A stretch of DNA of 8,615 bases from Gammaproteobacteria bacterium (GCA_003645555.1 QNFN01000060.1:1-8615); one strand, 5' to 3'. Positions 1 to 6,938 are shown, counted from the stretch's first letter. The notes: generated by a model not told the origin, from the letters alone. Translations and numbers: made by a program.

Positions 1-53
1 CCAGATGAGTGCGCGGTCAATTTTGACGCCGGATCGTGCCAGCTGAGTAGAAT
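1..53. other. left-edge stretch without a recognisable gene
   Basis: No start codon with a convincing coding frame lies here. A short open frame runs on the minus strand to the window edge, but at about 18 codons it cannot be judged. Positions 16-27 form a small perfect inverted repeat (GTCAA-TT-TTGAC) followed by GCCGG. Short motifs of this kind are sometimes found near insertion-sequence ends, so this could be the edge of a mobile element lying outside the window. That is a guess from appearance only. Confidence 0.3.
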
Positions 54-57
54 TTAA

Positions 58-216
58 GGAACCTCTGATTAAGTCTGGACGAAGTAGATGGTGCTTCAGA
101 ATGTTCAGATTTGAGGCGCAAAATGCACGTAATAGCTAGCTATTGCGAAGCTTTGCAACGATAAAGCTGGACATTCTGGGCGCCAGATACGAGTTCATGA
201 TTTGATCAGAGATTCC
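58..216. mobile_element. MITE-like palindromic element flanked by TTAA
   Basis: A 159-bp non-coding unit whose ends are inverted repeats: the left begins GGAACCTCTGATTAAG (58-73) and the right, read on the other strand, begins GGAATCTCTGATCAAA (216-201), 13 of 16 identical. Both ends abut TTAA (54-57 and 217-220), which fits a 4-bp target duplication. The halves also pair internally: CAGAATGTTCAG at 97-108 against CTGGACATTCTG at 167-178, and a perfect 14-bp palindrome AATAGCTAGCTATT at the centre (131-144). It is visibly richer in A and T than the genes beside it and has no long reading frame. IS5-group elements have ends resembling GGAAGGTGCGAATAAG and prefer YTAR targets, so an IS5-related non-autonomous element is a reasonable inference, not a proven one. 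As RNA it would fold into a long hairpin and could end hemY transcription. Confidence 0.72.
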
Positions 217-227
217 TTAACGGCTTG

Positions 228-1517
228 CTAGACCGGCTGGCTGCCCGCCGCGCGCAGCAACTCGCCCTCGGCACTGTCCTGGCTGGGCAGACGCATCGCA
301 CCGACCGTACCGCTACCCATCGCCAGATGGTTGGCGGCCTCGGCCGCCAACCGTGCCGCCTCGCGATAGCAGGCCGCCGCTGCCTCATGCTCGCCAAGGT
401 GCTCGAGCAGGGCCCCGAGTTCTCGCTGGGTTTCCACCGACGGCTGCACCGCCAAGCTCCCTTCGAGTGCACCGCGTGCCTTGCCCCAGAGCTTGGTGCG
501 CAGGGCGAGACGACCGACTGTCAGCAGCAATGCGGGATTGCGCGGATCGCCAGCCAGCCAACTCTCAGCCGCTTCCAGCTGACGCGCCGGGTTGCTGCCT
601 TCGACCAGCCCATAGAGATGTGCCAGGCGGTCGCTCATGCGCCGGTTGAGGGTCTCGCGCAACAGCGGTTCGGCCAGACTGCCACGGTCGAAGCGAATCA
701 GGTGACGAACGTAGGTCAGCACCAGCAGTTCGCCAGCGCGCAGGTCCTTTGGCACCCGCTGCCATACCGCCACCAAGGCGTCGGCATCGCCATCGACGGC
801 CGCCGCATCAAGCAGTTCGCCGTAGACCTTGAGTTCGAGCACGGTGTACTCATTGGCCGGGATCACCTTGCGCCGACGCAGCTCCGGCAACAAGTTGCGG
901 AGCCGAAGCCAGTCATTGAGCTCGAGCAGCAACCGCATCTGCAGCTTGAGGACCTGGCGGTGGCGCGGTGCCTTGCGTTGCAGCTGGGTCAGGGTCGATT
1001 CGGCCTGCTCCAGTTGCCGATGTTCGAGCTGCAACTCGGCCTGGGTCAGGCCGATCGCCAACCGGGCGTCGGGCAAGCTTTCGTGCGCCAGCCGCAGGTA
1101 GTGGTCGCGGCGCTCATCGGCACCGAGTTCCTGGGCCGCGCGTGCGGCGGAAAGGTAGTGCAGCAGCGGGGTCTCACTGTCGTCGGCCCGTTGCAGCAGC
1201 CGGCGTTCGGCCTGGGTCCAGTCGCCCTCGGCGAAGGCGAGAAGCCCCTCGGTCAGGCCGCGCTGTGCCTTCAGACTGCGCCGGCGCTCACGCCAGCCAC
1301 GCCAGCGCTGTGGCAGGCGTACGGCTCCGCCTGTCAGGCGCAGGGTGTAATAGAGCAAGGCGAAGGCGATCAGCACCAGGACCACCAGCACCGCGAGGGA
1401 CATCTCGACGGTCCAGTTGCCCACCGCGATCAGTACGTAGCCGGCGTCGCTGAGCAGCAGAAGAGCCGCGGCCGTCGCCGCGAACAGGACCAGGAAAAGG
1501 CCGACCAGAAACTTCAC
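228..1517 (-). CDS. hemY: HemY, membrane-anchored TPR protein of the haem gene cluster
   Basis: A protein of 429 aa encoded last in the hemC-hemD-hemX-hemY operon. Residues about 2-22 and 38-58 are hydrophobic membrane segments. Between them lies the HemY N-terminal signature, GYVLIAVGNWTVEMS (residues 26-40). The rest is helical, Ala/Leu/Arg-rich and tetratricopeptide-like, for example the region around 340-400, and should face the cytoplasm. E. coli HemY is slightly shorter at about 398 aa. The family is tied to late tetrapyrrole synthesis by gene context, but its exact activity is not settled. It is unrelated to the protoporphyrinogen oxidase also called HemY in Bacillus. The start is a GTG whose first four bases (GTGA) overlap the hemX stop codon, so translation is probably coupled. 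The stop is TAG at 228-230, and the MITE-like element begins just after it. Identity is firm; function is inferred from the family. Confidence 0.93.
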   Translation of the reverse strand: MKFLVGLFLVLFAATAAALLLLSDAGYVLIAVGNWTVEMSLAVLVVLVLIAFALLYYTLRLTGGAVRLPQRWRGWRERRRSLKAQRGLTEGLLAFAEGDWTQAERRLLQRADDSETPLLHYLSAARAAQELGADERRDHYLRLAHESLPDARLAIGLTQAELQLEHRQLEQAESTLTQLQRKAPRHRQVLKLQMRLLLELNDWLRLRNLLPELRRRKVIPANEYTVLELKVYGELLDAAAVDGDADALVAVWQRVPKDLRAGELLVLTYVRHLIRFDRGSLAEPLLRETLNRRMSDRLAHLYGLVEGSNPARQLEAAESWLAGDPRNPALLLTVGRLALRTKLWGKARGALEGSLAVQPSVETQRELGALLEHLGEHEAAAACYREAARLAAEAANHLAMGSGTVGAMRLPSQDSAEGELLRAAGSQPV

Positions 1518-2719
1518 GATCCGCCGCCCCGCGCCTCACGATAGGCCGGCACCGCACGCAACGCCCGTAGCGCACCGCCCACTTCCGGCAGTTGCGGCGC
1601 AATGTCGACCCCGAGAAGACGGTCGAGTTCGGTCACCATCGCCTGAGTTGAGGCGTGCTCCTGGTCGAAGTAGGTCGCGGCCCAGTCACGTGCACTGCGC
1701 AGGCTCTCTGCATACAGTGGCGCCTCGCCGCGTAGTAGTGCCAGCCGTGCGGCATCGAGTTGCAGACGCAGATTCTGATAGAGGAAGTACTCGAGAGACG
1801 GGGCGAGCATCGGTTCGGCCGGTTGGTCATTGCGTCGCACCTCGACCAATCCCTTGATCTGCTGCCACGCCACCTCCAGCGCCTCGCGCCAATCCTCGCC
1901 GTGGGCGGCGGGCTCCGCGCCCTCGGCACGGTCACCACGGGCATCGCCCGGACGGTAGCGGGCACCGAGCACCGGCAGGGTCTCGGCACGCTTGGCCAAG
2001 CTACGCAGGGAAAGTGCAAGGCCCTCGATATCGACCTCGGGCATGGCACGCAAGGCCGCGATTTCGTCGCTGACCTGTTCGCGAACACCAAGCCAGACCG
2101 GGTCACCGAGATCGTGGAGACGGCGATCGGCCGCCTCGAGTGCGGCGATGGCGGCGTGGGCGTCGCGAGCCCGCAGCAACCGGTGAGAAGCGATGCGCAT
2201 CAGGTACTCGATCTCGGCGATCACCCAGCGGTTGCGATCCTGGCCAACCTCGGTGCGCAACGCCTGGTAGGTCTGCTCAGCGAGTTCACGCTGGTGCTCC
2301 AGCGCCGTCTCCTGGCGGGCGATCGCGGCGGCCTGCTCGACGAGTTGCGCCTCGAGCGCGGTCGCGCGGGTGTCGCTGGCAGCCTGGGCGGCCACCAGGC
2401 GCCCGTCGAGAGCGACCTGACCACTGGCAAACGTATCCACGCGGGTCGTGAGATTCTGCCAGGCGAGGAAACCGCCTACCCAGGCGGCAATCGCTACCAG
2501 CAGAGCGGTGAGCGCAAGCCAGGACATCCTGCCCTTGGTGGCCGTTCCACCATTGTCGCCTGGTGGCGGCAACACCTTCACGTCGTCGGTCGGCGACTTG
2601 CCGCCGGTTTCGGCTCCGGTGTCGCTTTCTTGAGGGGTCGCATCATCGGCGCCGTCACCGGGGGCCTGTGCATCCTCTGCATCAGTCGTGACGGGTTCCT
2701 TGCGTTCCGAATCGGTCAT
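1514..2719 (-). CDS. hemX: HemX, single-pass membrane protein of the haem gene cluster
   Basis: A protein of 401 aa. The first 64 or so residues are acidic and rich in Asp, Glu, Pro and Gly with little predicted structure. One membrane helix follows at about 66-87 (WLALTALLVAIAAWVGGFLAW), then a long Ala/Gln/Glu-rich coiled-coil stretch (about 92-160). The family's conserved block, WVIAEIEYLMRIASHRLLRARD, spans 165-186; a second helical block near 300-350 contains YFLYQNLRLQLDAARLALLRG. HemX is often annotated as uroporphyrinogen-III C-methyltransferase, but I see no SAM-methyltransferase signature, so that label is doubtful; a scaffold or regulatory role is more likely. The ATG at 2719 is preferred over an in-frame start 36 bases upstream because AGGAAG lies a suitable distance before it and because ATGA overlaps the hemD stop by 4 bp. 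Its own stop overlaps the hemY GTG in the same way. Confidence 0.9.
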   Translation of the reverse strand: MTDSERKEPVTTDAEDAQAPGDGADDATPQESDTGAETGGKSPTDDVKVLPPPGDNGGTATKGRMSWLALTALLVAIAAWVGGFLAWQNLTTRVDTFASGQVALDGRLVAAQAASDTRATALEAQLVEQAAAIARQETALEHQRELAEQTYQALRTEVGQDRNRWVIAEIEYLMRIASHRLLRARDAHAAIAALEAADRRLHDLGDPVWLGVREQVSDEIAALRAMPEVDIEGLALSLRSLAKRAETLPVLGARYRPGDARGDRAEGAEPAAHGEDWREALEVAWQQIKGLVEVRRNDQPAEPMLAPSLEYFLYQNLRLQLDAARLALLRGEAPLYAESLRSARDWAATYFDQEHASTQAMVTELDRLLGVDIAPQLPEVGGALRALRAVPAYREARGGGS

Positions 2720-3528
2720 TTCTGATCTCTTCCTACGGTCTCGGCCTGCCGCCATGCAACGACGGCTTCGAACAGTCCCTGGTCGGTCGCCGAACGCGCC
2801 ACGCGTGCCGCCTGGCCGACGCCCAGATCATGGGCACGTTGTAGCACACGATCGCTGGCGACAACCAGCGGTGTCGTGCTCAGCAGCGCCGACCCCTCGG
2901 GACCGAGCAGGGCATGCAGGTTGTGCAACCCCTCGGCACTGGTGATGACCGCCACACCGACCTCGCCGGCATGCCAGCGTTTACGCAACGGCGCGCTGTC
3001 GACCGCGGGCAATGTGCGGCGGTAGACCTCGGCGTAGACCACCTCGGCACCCCGGGCACGCAGTGTCTCGGCGAGCCGTTCGCGACCGCCTTCGCCACGG
3101 AAGATCACCACGCGTTTACCGGCCACCGCACAGAGTGCCGGGTGTTCCAGTAGCGCCTCGCTATCGAAACGCTGCTCGGGGCGCACCGCCGAGACCAAGC
3201 CACGCTCGATCAGGGCTTGTGCCGTCGCTTCTCCGATCGATGCGATGACCAGACTCTCAGGCCAATCGCGCCGGGCACGCACGGCGGCCACACCCTGCTC
3301 AACCGCGTTGGCACTGATGAAGATCGCGAGATCAAATGTGTCCAGCGTGCCGATCACGGCGGCCGCGGCGACCGTATTGGTCGGCATCTCGATGGCGATC
3401 ACCGGAAAGCGGATCGGTGTACCGCCGGCGGCAGTGATCAGGTCACAGAAGGGTTCGGCCTGGTGTGCCGGACGCGTCACCAACACACCGAGACCTGCCA
3501 GCGGACGTGCCGCCGGGCCGGGGTTCAT
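2716..3528 (-). CDS. hemD: uroporphyrinogen-III synthase
   Basis: Uroporphyrinogen-III synthase (EC 4.2.1.75), 270 aa, a cytoplasmic enzyme that closes the linear hydroxymethylbilane made by HemC into uroporphyrinogen III while inverting ring D. HemD sequences are poorly conserved, but the usual landmarks are visible: [11 protein letters not shown] (15-25), [12 protein letters not shown] (68-79), [12 protein letters not shown] (95-106), the well-conserved [20 protein letters not shown] (142-161) followed by EVYRR (167-171), and [10 protein letters not shown] near 194-203. The two-lobed architecture expected of the family fits the spacing of these motifs. The ATG at 3528 shares ATGA with the hemC stop, and its own TGA shares ATGA with the hemX start. 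There is no strong Shine-Dalgarno sequence ahead of it, so re-initiation by ribosomes finishing hemC is likely. The length is close to the family norm (about 250 aa). Confidence 0.95.
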   Translation of the reverse strand: MNPGPAARPLAGLGVLVTRPAHQAEPFCDLITAAGGTPIRFPVIAIEMPTNTVAAAAVIGTLDTFDLAIFISANAVEQGVAAVRARRDWPESLVIASIGEATAQALIERGLVSAVRPEQRFDSEALLEHPALCAVAGKRVVIFRGEGGRERLAETLRARGAEVVYAEVYRRTLPAVDSAPLRKRWHAGEVGVAVITSAEGLHNLHALLGPEGSALLSTTPLVVASDRVLQRAHDLGVGQAARVARSATDQGLFEAVVAWRQAETVGRDQK

Positions 3529-4463
3529 TCCGGTTGACCGTCATAGACGTGGCGCAGGATGCGGTCAGCGCCTCGTTCAAGGAGCTCCTCGGCCAGCCCG
3601 GTGCCGAGGGATTCCGCCTCGGCAGCCGTGCCACGTCGCTCGCCCTGGATAAGTTCGCTGCCATCCGGTGCGCCAACCAGTCCGCGCAGCCAGACCCGGT
3701 TGCCGTCGACCTCGGCATACCCGGCGATCGGCACCTGGCAGCCACCCATAAGGCGGGCATTCAACGCGCGTTCGGCCGATACCTGAACGGTGGTGACAGG
3801 ATCGGCGAGCGGGGCCAACAAGGTGTTGATCCGCGTGTCATCGGCACGGCACTCGATCCCGATCGCCCCCTGGCCGATGGCCGGCAGGCTCTGCTCCGGG
3901 CTGAGCAGCTCACGGATGCGCTCACCGAAACCGAGACGTAGCAGGCCGGCCCCGGCGAGGATCACGGCGTCGTAATCACCGGCATCGAGCTTGGCCAGGC
4001 GCGAGTTGACGTTGCCGCGCAGATCACGGATCTGCAGGTCACCACGCCAGGCCAGCAACTGGCACTGACGGCGCAGGCTGCAGGTGCCTACCGTGGCGCC
4101 CTCGGGCAGGTCGGCGAGGCTAGCGTAGGCATTGGAGACGAAGGCGTCGCGGTGCTCGGCGCGGTCGAGGATGACCGCCAGGTGCAGCCCCTCGGGAAAC
4201 TCGACCGGGACATCCTTCATCGAGTGGACCGCGATGTCAGCACGACCCTCGAGCATGCCCTGCTCGAGTTCCTTGACGAACAGCCCCTTGCCACCGACCT
4301 TGGCCAACGGGCTGTCGAGAATCTTGTCGCCACGCGTGGTCATCTTGACCAGTTCCACGGCAATGCCGGGATGGTGGCGCTGCAACTCGGCGGCAACATG
4401 TTCGGCCTGCCAGAGGGCCAGCGGGCTCTTGCGCGTGGCAATGCGGACGGTATCGACGGTCAT
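3525..4463 (-). CDS. hemC: porphobilinogen deaminase (hydroxymethylbilane synthase)
   Basis: Hydroxymethylbilane synthase (EC 2.5.1.61), 312 aa, cytoplasmic, which joins four porphobilinogen units into hydroxymethylbilane for HemD. All key residues are present and fall at the E. coli numbers when translation starts at the ATG at 4463: Arg11 in [12 protein letters not shown], catalytic Asp84 in HSMKDVP, Arg131-Arg132 in CSLRRQ, Arg149 in DLRGN, Arg155 in VNSR, and Cys242 in MGGCQVP, which carries the dipyrromethane cofactor. This match and a GAGG sequence 8 bases before the ATG decide the start; the frame is open for 57 more bases upstream, but that extension (TTG start) would overlap the candidate promoter. 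First gene of hemC-hemD-hemX-hemY, overlapping hemD by 4 bp. In Pseudomonas it directly follows algR on the same strand; here a thioredoxin-like gene intervenes, so it needs its own promoter. Confidence 0.98.
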   Translation of the reverse strand: MTVDTVRIATRKSPLALWQAEHVAAELQRHHPGIAVELVKMTTRGDKILDSPLAKVGGKGLFVKELEQGMLEGRADIAVHSMKDVPVEFPEGLHLAVILDRAEHRDAFVSNAYASLADLPEGATVGTCSLRRQCQLLAWRGDLQIRDLRGNVNSRLAKLDAGDYDAVILAGAGLLRLGFGERIRELLSPEQSLPAIGQGAIGIECRADDTRINTLLAPLADPVTTVQVSAERALNARLMGGCQVPIAGYAEVDGNRVWLRGLVGAPDGSELIQGERRGTAAEAESLGTGLAEELLERGADRILRHVYDGQPE

Positions 4464-4491
4464 CAGGACAGCCTCGAGGCAGGGAACGGGG

Positions 4492-4520
4492 ATGGTATCG
4501 ACGCCCGCCAGCGGTGGCAA
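4492..4520 (-). promoter_or_regulatory. candidate sigma-70 promoter of hemC
   Basis: Read on the minus strand, TTGCCA (4520-4515) matches the -35 consensus at 5 of 6 positions. It is followed after exactly 17 bases by TACCAT (4497-4492), which matches the -10 consensus at 4 of 6. Transcription would begin near 4485, leaving a leader of about 22 nt that contains the GAGG ribosome site before the hemC ATG. The position is sensible, but such matches are common by chance in a 137-bp spacer. Confidence 0.45.
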
Positions 4521-4543
4521 ACAGGCCTGCCAGGGCCGACTCC

Positions 4544-4559
4544 GGGTAACCCCTTACCC
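4544..4559. promoter_or_regulatory. perfect inverted repeat between hemC and the thioredoxin-like gene
   Basis: GGGTAA (4544-4549), a CCCC spacer, then TTACCC (4554-4559): perfect 6-bp arms in a 16-bp dyad. It lies upstream of the candidate hemC -35 box, in the middle of a divergent spacer, where a dimeric regulator could act on both genes. No known regulator's site is recognised. Confidence 0.3.
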
Positions 4560-4571
4560 CGTCATTGGTAT

Positions 4572-4590
4572 TCACCGATGGCACCGGTGA
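4572..4590. promoter_or_regulatory. inverted repeat just before the thioredoxin-like gene
   Basis: TCACCG (4572-4577) and CGGTGA (4585-4590) are perfect 6-bp arms separated by 7 bases. The right half also contains the octamer palindrome CACCGGTG (4582-4589) and supplies the GGTGA that could serve as ribosome site for the GTG at 4601. It may be an operator or may be fortuitous. Confidence 0.22.
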
Positions 4591-4600
4591 CCGTTAGATT

Positions 4601-5137
4601 GTGGCCATGAGCACGGCCGCCAGCATCCGTCGGGCAGTTTCGAGTCCGCGCCTGCACTGGCTGCTCGGCGCCCTGCTGCTCGGCACCTGCTCGCTGGCCG
4701 CCGCACAGGAGCCGATCCCCGACGCCGACGACCTGCAGCGCCTGGGCGGTAAAATCCGTAATGATGGGACGCCTCTTGTGCTGGTGATTTGGGCCCACGA
4801 CTGCCCCTACTGCAAGGTCCTCGACGAACAGATCCTGCGCCCGCTGCAAGCAAGCGGCGAACTGGCTGGTCGCGCCTTGCTGCGCAAGATCGACCTGGAC
4901 GGCGCCGGACTGCGTGATTTTGACGGTCAACGGATCGACGGCTGGAGCTTCGCCGACCGCTACCGCGCCCAGCTGACCCCGACCGTGCTGTTTCTCGACG
5001 CCGACGGCAACGAACTGGCCGAACGCATGGTCGGCATTAACACCGTCGACTTCTACCCGGCCTATCTCGACCGCGCCATCGATGCCGCGGGCAAGCGCCT
5101 GCGCGCAGGCGACCCTCCGTTCAGCCTCCGCCCCTGA
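4601..5137 (+). CDS. secreted SoxW-like thioredoxin-fold protein
   Basis: A protein of 178 aa with a signal peptide: Arg residues, then the hydrophobic stretch LHWLLGALLLGTCSLAAAQ (18-36), with probable cleavage after AAA. Cys30 does not sit in a proper lipobox. The mature part is a thioredoxin fold with the redox motif CPYC (68-71) in VIWAHDCPYCKVLDE and the cis-proline in LTPTVLFLDADGNE (125-138). The segment LRDFDGQRIDGWSFADRY (104-121) resembles periplasmic SoxW-type proteins, so disulfide exchange in the periplasm, perhaps for sulfur-oxidation or cytochrome c proteins, is likely but inferred. DsbG or DsbD-like domains are alternatives. The start is uncertain: the GTG at 4601 follows GGTGA by 10 bases; the ATG at 4607 is an alternative, and a weak -10 (TAGATT, 4595-4600) would make it leaderless. 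It diverges from hemC and overlaps the end of algR tail-to-tail by 17 bp. Confidence 0.85.
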   Translation: MAMSTAASIRRAVSSPRLHWLLGALLLGTCSLAAAQEPIPDADDLQRLGGKIRNDGTPLVLVIWAHDCPYCKVLDEQILRPLQASGELAGRALLRKIDLDGAGLRDFDGQRIDGWSFADRYRAQLTPTVLFLDADGNELAERMVGINTVDFYPAYLDRAIDAAGKRLRAGDPPFSLRP

Positions 5138-5855
5138 GCATGGCGCGCAGCGCCGCGGCGTGGCGCCGGCTCACCTCCAGCTGCTCATCACTGCCGGTAA
5201 GTTCGACCCGCAGCACCCCGCCGTTGTGCACCAGCGCCCGCAGGGCCTCGCGCGCCACCAGGGCATTGCGGTGGATACGCTCGAAGCGCTCACCGAACTC
5301 TTCGTGCAGCGACTTCAACGACTCCTCGAGCAGCAGTTCGCCGTCACGGTAGACCACGCGCACGTACTTCTGGTCAGCCTGGAAAAAGATCACATCATCG
5401 ACCGGCACCATCACCAGGTCGCCGTGACGCCGGGCACAGAGATGGGTCCGGGCCGAGGCGTCGTCGGTATCGGCCAGGGCACTCAGCTGTGCCCGGTTGA
5501 TCCGCGCACAGCTGGCCAGCGCGGCGGCCAGGCGTTCGGCCCGGATCGGCTTGAGCAAATAGTCGACGGCGTGACGATCGAACGCCTCCAGCGCATGCTC
5601 ACCGTAAGCGGTGGTGAAAACCACTGCTGGCGGCGTCGCCAACAGCTCGAGATGACGCGCAGCCTCGAGTCCGTCCATCCCCGGCATGCGAATATCGAGC
5701 AGCACGACGTCGGGACGCAGCCGCGCCGCCGCCTTCAGTGCTTCGGTACCGTTGCCCGCCTCACCGGCAACGTCAAAACCGGGCAGCGCCTCGAGTTGGC
5801 GTCGCAGCCGGTCCCGCGCCAGCGGCTCGTCGTCGACCACGAGGACGCGTATCAC
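5121..5855 (-). CDS. algR: AlgR-like LytTR response regulator
   Basis: A two-component response regulator of 244 aa. The receiver domain (about 2-115) shows the acidic pocket VVDDE (6-10), the phosphoacceptor Asp54 in VLLDIRMPGMDG (51-62), Thr81/Thr82 in VVFTTAYGEHAL, and Lys102 in YLLKPI. A short linker leads to a LytTR DNA-binding domain (about 135-240) with VDDVIFFQADQKYVRVVY (152-169), FERIHRNALVA (191-201) and the terminal SRRHAAALRAML. In Pseudomonas aeruginosa, AlgR also uses Asp54 and controls alginate, twitching and other surface traits; targets here are unknown. The GTG start overlaps the stop of the kinase gene upstream (GTGA, 5852-5855), so the two are co-translated partners. Its last 17 bases overlap the end of the convergent thioredoxin-like gene, leaving no room for a conventional terminator between them. 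Confidence 0.93.
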   Translation of the reverse strand: MIRVLVVDDEPLARDRLRRQLEALPGFDVAGEAGNGTEALKAAARLRPDVVLLDIRMPGMDGLEAARHLELLATPPAVVFTTAYGEHALEAFDRHAVDYLLKPIRAERLAAALASCARINRAQLSALADTDDASARTHLCARRHGDLVMVPVDDVIFFQADQKYVRVVYRDGELLLEESLKSLHEEFGERFERIHRNALVAREALRALVHNGGVLRVELTGSDEQLEVSRRHAAALRAMLRGGG

Positions 5856-6907
5856 GCCCTGCGTCCCGGTGGCAGGCGCAAGGTGGCACGGAAACGGTCG
5901 TCGGTCACGATGGTCTGCAACAGCTCATCACGACCGTAGAAGGCCTTCAGTCGCGCGCGGATGTTCTCCAGGGCCATGTGGTGACCAGCCTCCCGGTTCC
6001 TGCCATGCGATGGCAGCGGATTGTCGATCACCAGCACGGCATCCTCGCCTTCGCAGGTGCCACGTACGCTCAATGTACCGCCCTCGGCACGCGGCTCGAT
6101 GCCATGATAAACGGCGTTCTCGAGCAGCGGCTGGACGATCAGCGCCGGCATCGCCAGGTCGCCATCGAGTTCACCGATCTCCCAGGCAACCTGCAGCCGG
6201 TCGCCAAGGCGCAACTGCTCGATGTTCAGGTAACGGTTCGCCAGTTCGAGTTCGAGCGCCAGCGGCACCCCCTCGACCGGGTTACCCAGGCTGGCACGGA
6301 ACAACTCGGCGAGATCCTCGATGGTCGTCTCAGCCAACTCCGGCCGGGTGCGCGTCAGGCTGGCGACGGTATTGAGGCTGTTGAACAGGAAGTGTGGACG
6401 GATGCGTGCCTGCAATGCTTCGAGGTGGGCACGCGACTCGACCAGCACCTGGCGCTGCCACTGGTGACGTACGTAGAAGTAACGCAAAGAGACGGCCGCC
6501 GCGATGGCACCGATGGCCAGGCTGCGCCAGAAAAAACCATCGCGCCAACCGGCCGGCAACAGCTGATCGAGACCGAGCCGGGCGGCCAGCGCCAGCGCCA
6601 CCAGCGACACCACGGCCGTCACCGCAAGCAGCAGCAGGTAGGCGAGCGTTGCCGCCGGTACGTCTCCGAGACGCGCCAGGTGGCGGCGTAACAGGCAGAG
6701 CATCGCCGTGCCGGTCAGTGCGACCCACTGCACGAACAGCGACACCAGGCCGAGATCGGACCAGCGGTCATTTCCCGCGACCGGCGCCAGGGTCAGTACC
6801 AGGGCCAGCATTTCGCCGATCACGACCACGGCAAAAACAACCCGCAACCCGCAGAAGTCGGGCAGGAACGTGGTCGGAATATCGCTACTGGTCGGCTGGT
6901 GGTCCAT
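5852..6907 (-). CDS. algZ: AlgZ/FimS-type sensor histidine kinase (LytS family)
   Basis: A membrane sensor of 351 aa, partner of the AlgR-like regulator it overlaps. After a short N-terminus with the family-like FLPDFCGLRVV (14-24), four hydrophobic segments are visible at about 21-41, 53-73, 87-109 and 126-145. A linker helix then leads to the His_kinase block LEALQARIRPHFLFNSLNT (162-180), with His172 as expected phosphoacceptor. The ATP-binding region keeps an N box, IVQPLLENAVYHGI (257-270), but the usual glycine-rich DxGxG is replaced by VIDNPLPS (293-300), followed by GHHMALENIRARL (308-320). That pattern agrees with my recollection of FimS/AlgZ as an atypical kinase, so autophosphorylation should not be assumed. 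The ATG at 6907 has only a weak ribosome site. It is transcribed divergently from argH. Confidence 0.92.
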   Translation of the reverse strand: MDHQPTSSDIPTTFLPDFCGLRVVFAVVVIGEMLALVLTLAPVAGNDRWSDLGLVSLFVQWVALTGTAMLCLLRRHLARLGDVPAATLAYLLLLAVTAVVSLVALALAARLGLDQLLPAGWRDGFFWRSLAIGAIAAAVSLRYFYVRHQWQRQVLVESRAHLEALQARIRPHFLFNSLNTVASLTRTRPELAETTIEDLAELFRASLGNPVEGVPLALELELANRYLNIEQLRLGDRLQVAWEIGELDGDLAMPALIVQPLLENAVYHGIEPRAEGGTLSVRGTCEGEDAVLVIDNPLPSHGRNREAGHHMALENIRARLKAFYGRDELLQTIVTDDRFRATLRLPPGRRA

Positions 6908-6938
6908 GACACCCGTTCGGTCTTTCCCGCGGCAAGTC

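Noticed and set aside
58..216. CRISPR repeat, tRNA or riboswitch reading of the palindromic segment
   Set aside because: There is only one unit, no spacer series, no tRNA cloverleaf or TTC-loop, and it lies downstream of a gene; symmetric ends with TTAA flanks favour a mobile repeat.
225..1544. Plus-strand open frame of 439 codons opposite hemY
   Set aside because: Its translation is Gln/Leu/Gly-rich without domain motifs, whereas the minus strand gives a clear HemY protein with membrane helices. Long antisense frames are common in GC-rich DNA.
1514..2719. HemX as uroporphyrinogen-III C-methyltransferase enzyme
   Set aside because: No glycine-rich SAM-binding motifs of that enzyme family are visible; the label appears to come from historical annotation of HemX/CysG fusions.
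1760..2725. Plus-strand open frame of 321 codons opposite hemX
   Set aside because: No recognisable motifs and no promoter or ribosome site; the opposite strand encodes HemX with coupled start and stop codons.
4464..4520. N-terminal extension of HemC by 19 residues
   Set aside because: It would begin with TTG inside the candidate -35 box; starting at 4463 aligns every catalytic residue with E. coli numbering and has a GAGG ribosome site.
5738..6691. Plus-strand open frame of 317 codons opposite algZ
   Set aside because: A shadow of the kinase gene; composition is repetitive and no motif is seen.
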